Of a stretch of DNA of 64,000 nt, positions 59,717 through 64,000 are shown in pieces (positions within the stretch are counted from its first letter, which is position 1; the number at the start of each line of letters is the position of its first letter). The position numbers and the translations under genes were made by a program. The DNA is from Listeria booriae (GTDB taxonomy: Bacteria > Bacillota > Bacilli > Lactobacillales > Listeriaceae), in NCBI RefSeq assembly GCF_000766865.1, contig NZ_JNFA01000011.1, forward strand, positions 434,001 through 498,000, given 5' to 3'. The notes beneath the pieces are model-generated. The model made no database searches and was not told the origin of the DNA. It saw nothing but the letters and a program-made list of their open reading frames with translations.

Positions 59717-60094
59717 ATGAACATCATTATTGCATTATTAGCTGGTCTCGTAGCATTCGCGGTCGGGGCTTTATGGTACACCGTATTTTTCGGAAAGATG
59801 TGGATGAAAGCAGTCGGAATAAGCGAGGAAACCGTGCAGAAAAGCTCACCCATGGCCTCAATGATCGTAACGGTCGTCGTGGAAATGGCAGTAGCCTTAC
59901 TCGTTAGCTTCGTCTTAATTCATTTGGACCTTGGGGTTTATCTCGGCGGACTTCTCATTGCAGGCATCGCAATCCTGTCCGCAATTAAGAACTACATGTT
60001 CGAAATGAAGCCATTCCGACTGATTTTAATAAATGAAAGTTACAAATTAGTAACGATTATGATTATGACGGCAAGTGTTGCGTTGTTTGCCTAA
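59717..60094 (+). CDS. DUF1761 membrane protein
   Basis: 125 residues, four hydrophobic segments. The N-terminal FAVGALWYTVFFGKMWMKAVG is the DUF1761 mark. Function unknown. AAGGGGG lies upstream and a terminator directly after. Confidence 0.85.
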   Translation: MNIIIALLAGLVAFAVGALWYTVFFGKMWMKAVGISEETVQKSSPMASMIVTVVVEMAVALLVSFVLIHLDLGVYLGGLLIAGIAILSAIKNYMFEMKPFRLILINESYKLVTIMIMTASVALFA

Positions 60095-60124
60095 ACTGGA
60101 GTAGAATTTACTTCGGTTTTTTTG
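60094..60124 (+). terminator. Terminator after the DUF1761 gene
   Basis: AACTGGAGTA pairs with TACTTCGGTT (two G-U) and is followed by TTTTTT. Confidence 0.7.
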
Positions 60125-60184
60125 CGCTTTTCTTGACTCTGGGGCGCATATACGAAACAATAAGGTATAGAATTAAAAGGAGGT

Positions 60185-60200
60185 TGTTTCACGTGAAACA
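60185..60200. other. parS site containing a start codon
   Basis: TGTTTCACGTGAAACA, perfect. Its central GTG is the best start codon of the hydrolase gene, and the ribosome site AAAGGAGG directly precedes it. Confidence 0.85.
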
Positions 60201-61893
60201 TTGTAAAATTAAAATTGAAAAAGATGTTCCCGCAAAAATGCGCGATGGTGTGACGTTGTATGCAGATGTTTATCGACCAGATGAGGACGGCGAGTTTCCA
60301 GTTTTACTAACAAGACTTCCTTACAGTAAAATTTTTGGATTGCATTTTTTACGGCCAGATGTGTTGGCGGAGAATGGATATATTGTTGTGGTGCAAGATG
60401 TGCGCGGGCGTTATGCGTCAGAAGGCGAGTTCATTCCTTACATAAATGAGGCGAATGACGGCTATGATACGGTGGAATGGGCCGCAAAACTGCCACAAGC
60501 AAACGGCAAAGTTGGCATGTTTGGCTTGTCGTACTACGGCTACACGCAATTGTTAGCCGCGATGGCTGAGCCACCGAGTCTGAAAGTCATTGTTCCAACG
60601 ATGTCTCAAAATAATATGACGGATGTCTTTAATGACCATGACGGTACACTCGAATTGGGTGCGTGGGCATCGTGGAGCATCGAATCGATTCTCCCGGATT
60701 TAATTACGCGCCATATCACAGACCCGAAAGAACGTGAAGCTGCATTCGAACAACTAGCAAATAACATAGATAACCTTGAAGAATGGTACAAATACAAGCC
60801 AATCAACGCCTGGCCACCAATTAAAAACACTGGCGCGATGCCATATTTCACAGAAATTCTCGACTACCCACTAGACCACCCACATTGGAAAAATACGAGC
60901 GTCAAAGACAACTACGACAAAGTAAAAACGCCAGGTCTGCACATTGGCGGCTGGTATGACTGCTTCCTAGACAAAACAATTGCGAACTTCTTAGGCGGAC
61001 ACCGTCAAGGTCTCGGAGACAAACTCGTGATTGGTCCTTGGACGCACGGCAACTTCATCTCAATGATTGGTGACCGCGATTTCGGGACGGCTGCCAACGC
61101 TTGGGGCGAAGCAAACATGCACACACGCCACATCGAGTGGTTTAACCATTGGCTAAAAGGCGAGCCACTACCGCACACAGCGCCAATTCAAATTTTCACA
61201 ATGGGTATCAACAAATGGCAAGGCGCGAAGAATTGGCCACTAGAAAACACGAATTTCACGCCGCTTTACTTCCATAGTAACGGCAATGCAAATACACGAA
61301 ATGGCGATGGCACCGCGGATTTCAAACGACCAAAAGCTACAGAACCCACTGATAATTTTGCGTATGCCCCTGAGAATCCTGTTCCTTCACACGGCGGTGG
61401 AACGCTGCACAAAGCGATTCAAGCGGACGGGCCACGCGACCAGCGCGAACTAGAGCTACGCGAAGACATCCTGTGCTACACGAGCGAGCCGCTAACCGAA
61501 AATATCGAAGTAACCGGACCAGTCGAAGTCGTACTTTGGGCAAAAACCGACGCCATCAACACCGACTTCACCGCAAAACTAATCGACGTCTTACCTGATG
61601 GCACAGCATTCAACCTCACAGAAGGCATCATCCGCGCGTCCAAACAACACGGCGATCAAGTACAAAAAAACGTGCATAAATATACGATTAATCTTTGGTC
61701 TACAAGTAACGTTTTCCTAAAAGGTCACGCCATCCGTGTCGAAATTTCATCCAGTAACTTCCCACGATTCGATGCTAACCCTAACACTGGCGCGAGTTTT
61801 ATCGACACAACCGAAAGTGTCATTGCGAACCAAACCATTTTGCACGACGAAGCACATCCATCCCATATTTTACTGCCGATAATTCATGACTAA
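60193..61893 (+). CDS. CocE/NonD-family (S15-type) hydrolase
   Basis: 566 residues from GTG at 60193, with GGAGG eight bases upstream; a TTG at 60133 has no ribosome site. The alpha/beta-hydrolase part has the nucleophile in GLSYYGYTQ near residue 122, DCFLDKT near 257 and GPWTHGNF near 294 (catalytic Asp and His). A C-terminal jelly-roll domain (residues about 330-566, ending with SSNFPRFDANPNTG) is typical. Family members are X-Pro dipeptidyl peptidases, cocaine esterases and glutaryl acylases. Substrate unknown. No signal peptide. Confidence 0.9.
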   Translation: MKHCKIKIEKDVPAKMRDGVTLYADVYRPDEDGEFPVLLTRLPYSKIFGLHFLRPDVLAENGYIVVVQDVRGRYASEGEFIPYINEANDGYDTVEWAAKLPQANGKVGMFGLSYYGYTQLLAAMAEPPSLKVIVPTMSQNNMTDVFNDHDGTLELGAWASWSIESILPDLITRHITDPKEREAAFEQLANNIDNLEEWYKYKPINAWPPIKNTGAMPYFTEILDYPLDHPHWKNTSVKDNYDKVKTPGLHIGGWYDCFLDKTIANFLGGHRQGLGDKLVIGPWTHGNFISMIGDRDFGTAANAWGEANMHTRHIEWFNHWLKGEPLPHTAPIQIFTMGINKWQGAKNWPLENTNFTPLYFHSNGNANTRNGDGTADFKRPKATEPTDNFAYAPENPVPSHGGGTLHKAIQADGPRDQRELELREDILCYTSEPLTENIEVTGPVEVVLWAKTDAINTDFTAKLIDVLPDGTAFNLTEGIIRASKQHGDQVQKNVHKYTINLWSTSNVFLKGHAIRVEISSSNFPRFDANPNTGASFIDTTESVIANQTILHDEAHPSHILLPIIHD

Positions 61894-62022
61894 AGTTCCT
61901 ATACGAGCCATTTAATTCATGGTAGAATAATAAGGTATGTCTAAAGTAAAGTATCTTTCAAGGCAAACTAAGGGAGCTTGGAAGTTAAACAATAAACAAG
62001 ATACACATAAAGGAGCGGTAAG

Positions 62023-63351
62023 GTGAGAATTTTTTCGAAAATAGGTGTTGTCTTTTTAGCAGCAACCTTAGCAATGAGTAGTTTAGTACACGGGCCAGTA
62101 ACGGCGGACGCAGCAGTAGCGCCACCAACAGTTAACGCCAACGCAGCCATCACAATTGAAGAAAGCACCGGCAAGATTTTATACGGCAAAAACCCAGATC
62201 AACTGATGGGCATCGCATCCATGACCAAAATGATGGACGAATACTTACTTTCCGAAGCAGTAGCCAAAGGCAAAATCGCATGGGACGACAAAGTAACCAT
62301 TTCCGACTACGCTTATGAAATTTCGCAAGACCGCTCGTTATCCAACGTACCATTACGACGCGGCGAGCAATACACAGTAGAAGAACTTTACCAAGCCATG
62401 GCCATCTATTCCGCCAACGGAGCAGCAATCGCCATCGCTGAAAAAATAGCAGGATCAGAAGCCAAATTCGTAGACATGATGAACAAGAAAGCCGACGAAC
62501 TCAAACTCGGCGAGCACAAATTTGTCAACGTAACAGGCCTTAACAACGCCGACTTAAAAGGCAAACAACAAGTCGGAAGCGCAACAGACGAGAACCAAAT
62601 GACAGCACGCGGCGTGGCGAAACTTGCCCAACATATCATTCAAGACTACCCAGACGTGCTCAAAACATCGAGCATTCCAAAAATGAAGTTCCGCGCAGGC
62701 ACCAGCGACCAAATCGACATGACGAACTGGAACTGGCTACTACCAGGCTTGATTTACGCCCGAGCTGGCGTTGACGGCTTGAAAACTGGAACAACCGATT
62801 ACGCAGGCCAATGTCTCACAGCAACCGCAGTACAAGACGGCATGCGCGTTATCACCGTAGTCATGCACGCAAACGGCGGAACGAGCGCCCACGACAAAAC
62901 ACGCTTCACCGAAACAAACAAAATGCTCGATTTCGCATTCAATAATTTCAAAGTCATGGAAGTCCGCAAAGCCAACACAACAATCAAAGAAACCGCCAAA
63001 GTAAACAAAGGCAAAGAAAACACTGTGGCCCTAATGACCAAAGACGCAGTAAAACTAGTAGTACCAAAAACAACCACAGAACCTAAACTAAACGAACAAA
63101 TCACAATCGACAAGAAAACACTAGGCGCCCCAGTCAAAAAAGACACCAAAGTCGGCACAATGACCGTCCAACTAAAAGACGGCGACACACTAGGCTACGT
63201 CGATGGCAAGAAAGTAGACACCATCAACGTCGTAACCAAAGACAATGTCGACAAAGCCAACTGGTTCATGCTAGCCCTCTACAGCATCGGCGACTTCTTC
63301 AGTGGCATCTGGAATTACATCACGGACGGCGTCAAAGGTTGGTTTAACTAA
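62023..63351 (+). CDS. dacA: D-alanyl-D-alanine carboxypeptidase (PBP5/DacA type)
   Basis: 442 residues from GTG at 62023, with AAAGGAG upstream. Signal peptide to about residue 28 (VTADA). Active-site motifs: SMTK near residue 67 (Ser nucleophile), SAN near 127 and KTGTTD near 256. A PBP5 C-terminal beta domain (residues about 310-410) and a C-terminal amphipathic anchor (FFSGIWNYITDGVKGWF) follow. It trims the terminal D-Ala of peptidoglycan stem peptides on the outer face of the membrane. Confidence 0.95.
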   Translation: MRIFSKIGVVFLAATLAMSSLVHGPVTADAAVAPPTVNANAAITIEESTGKILYGKNPDQLMGIASMTKMMDEYLLSEAVAKGKIAWDDKVTISDYAYEISQDRSLSNVPLRRGEQYTVEELYQAMAIYSANGAAIAIAEKIAGSEAKFVDMMNKKADELKLGEHKFVNVTGLNNADLKGKQQVGSATDENQMTARGVAKLAQHIIQDYPDVLKTSSIPKMKFRAGTSDQIDMTNWNWLLPGLIYARAGVDGLKTGTTDYAGQCLTATAVQDGMRVITVVMHANGGTSAHDKTRFTETNKMLDFAFNNFKVMEVRKANTTIKETAKVNKGKENTVALMTKDAVKLVVPKTTTEPKLNEQITIDKKTLGAPVKKDTKVGTMTVQLKDGDTLGYVDGKKVDTINVVTKDNVDKANWFMLALYSIGDFFSGIWNYITDGVKGWFN

Positions 63352-63361
63352 ATATATGTAA

Positions 63362-63397
63362 AATAAGAGTCCCGTATTTCGATACAGGGCTCTTATT
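63362..63397 (+). terminator. Terminator-like hairpin after dacA
   Basis: AATAAGAGTCCCGTAT pairs with ATACAGGGCTCTTATT with one mismatch or G-U; only a weak T tract follows. Confidence 0.65.
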
Positions 63398-63449
63398 CTA
63401 ACTCAAAGCAAGTAGTAAATATCGATTTTTTTTAAAGTGGTTAAGACGT

Positions 63450-63779
63450 ACACTCCGCTTCACACAAATCGAGCGAAAACGTTTGCATTTTAAAAGTTTG
63501 GTGGAAGCCGGAAGCGGAGCATACTTGTGTATGTGATGACTGAAAGCAGGGAGGGAGTCGTATCCCCGACCATGCAAGAAGTTAAGCGTAACGTTAGTGT
63601 AGCAGAACCGCTTGGAACTCGCATCCAAACCTTGATGGAACGCTACTCACAAACTCGCAGGTATATTGAGGCTGTGGCTCAGTGCATCGAACAGTCGGTA
63701 AGGATTAACCCATCACTTCGTTCACGCTTATATTGGGCCTGTAACTCACTTTGTTCGAACAGTCCCAACAAAGAAACCA
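63450..63779 (+). repeat. Dispersed modular repeat, copy R3
   Basis: About 330 bp carrying module A (ACACAAATCGAGCGAAAACG), module B (CGGAGCATACTTGTGTATGT to GCAGAACCGCTTGGA, about 97% like R1 by eye), module C (GGTATATTGAGGCTGTGGCT) and module D (TAAGGATTAACCC, ACGCTTATATTGGGCCTGTA). The order A-B-C-D differs from A-D-B-C in R1. A 113-residue open frame crosses it, but R1 and R2 break it up differently, so I do not call a gene. Between this repeat and 63935 I see nothing else. Confidence 0.8.
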
Positions 63780-63935
63780 ACGTGGGTATAAGGGAGGAAA
63801 CCACGTTGGTCAAAAAGGGAGTTTGGATTTTCGTTCTCAGGGGAAAGAATGAAAATTTAATTTGTTAACTTATGACTTTATTATAACGAGACAATGAGAG
63901 ATTAGCCTGTGATCGAGATGAGAATTTAATGAAAA

Positions 63936-63975
63936 TTAAAAAGCTTGCTCCCCTTTTTATCGGATAACAAGCTTT
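63936..63975 (-). terminator. Terminator of a minus-strand gene beyond the right edge
   Basis: Minus-strand AAAGCTTG pairs with CAAGCTTT and is followed by TTAATTTT. A stop codon just to the right is expected; too little sequence remains to identify the gene. Confidence 0.6.
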
Positions 63976-64000
63976 ATCTTACGTGTTTACTTCTCTTTCT

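Noticed and set aside
63527-63868. 113-residue open frame at the right end (MYVMTESREGVVSPTM...)
   Set aside because: It runs through repeat R3. The related copies R1 and R2 keep only pieces of it in other arrangements, and there is no ribosome site. Treated as repeat DNA.

Overview
The window is the replication-origin region of a low-to-mid GC Firmicute, most likely a Listeria of the wider genus (sensu lato). Evidence: the dnaA-dnaN-MATE-yaaA-recF-gyrB-gyrA order, a complete L-rhamnose operon and serC-serA-DUF1015 near the origin, quinol oxidase qoxABCD, an LRR/MucBP/LPXTG surface protein, and GyrA with Thr84 and Phe88. The species assignment is inference; no 16S gene is present.

Layout. 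1-6.5 kb: the start of a minus-strand gene cut by the left edge, then a five-gene minus-strand catabolic operon (FAD oxidase, GlpP-type antiterminator, MFS carrier, SDR, FGGY kinase) with a sigma-A promoter, a cre box and a leader terminator. 6.6-11.8 kb: mnmE-mnmG-rsmG-noc. 12-23.5 kb: gyrA, gyrB, recF, yaaA, a GNAT gene, a MATE gene, dnaN and dnaA, all read leftward. oriC is split: one DnaA-box cluster upstream of dnaA (23.57-23.97 kb) and an unwinding element between dnaA and dnaN (21.5-21.66 kb). Beside the latter lies an unusual array of four ~123-bp tandem repeats. 24.1-26.3 kb: rpmH-rnpA-yidC-jag, read rightward. 26.4-30.3 kb: a hen1-pnkp RNA-repair operon bracketed by parS-type sites. 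30.4-36.8 kb: aquaporin, a MarR-MFS unit and serC-serA-DUF1015. 36.9-39.7 kb: SatD/DUF3307 pair and a lytic polysaccharide monooxygenase. 40-45.4 kb: qoxABCD and a MerR-controlled lipoprotein unit. 45.4-51.3 kb: a 1183-residue beta-helix protein and the LPXTG protein. 51.4-58.7 kb: DeoR regulator and rhaBADM-MFS-fucO. 59-63.4 kb: cupin, DUF1761, an S15/CocE hydrolase and a D,D-carboxypeptidase.

How it works together. The core is the machinery of replication initiation and chromosome organisation. DnaA boxes, ParB parS sites (TGTTTCACGTGAAACA type), Noc sites (ATTTCCCGGGAAAT) and the noc gene all lie here. Genes mostly follow replication direction away from oriC. mnmE-noc lies on the gyrA side and qox on the rpmH side, the reverse of the placement I recall for L. 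monocytogenes, which suggests an origin-centred inversion. Accessory catabolic, surface and repair modules sit between the core blocks, several with readable operators (cre, Rex/Crp-like, MerR, MarR).

The most notable unexplained structures are the tandem array inside oriC, the modular shuffled repeat family at 38.6, 58.9 and 63.5 kb, the antiterminator-controlled operon of unknown substrate, and a parS site that contains a start codon. No tRNA, rRNA, CRISPR array or intact transposase gene was seen.
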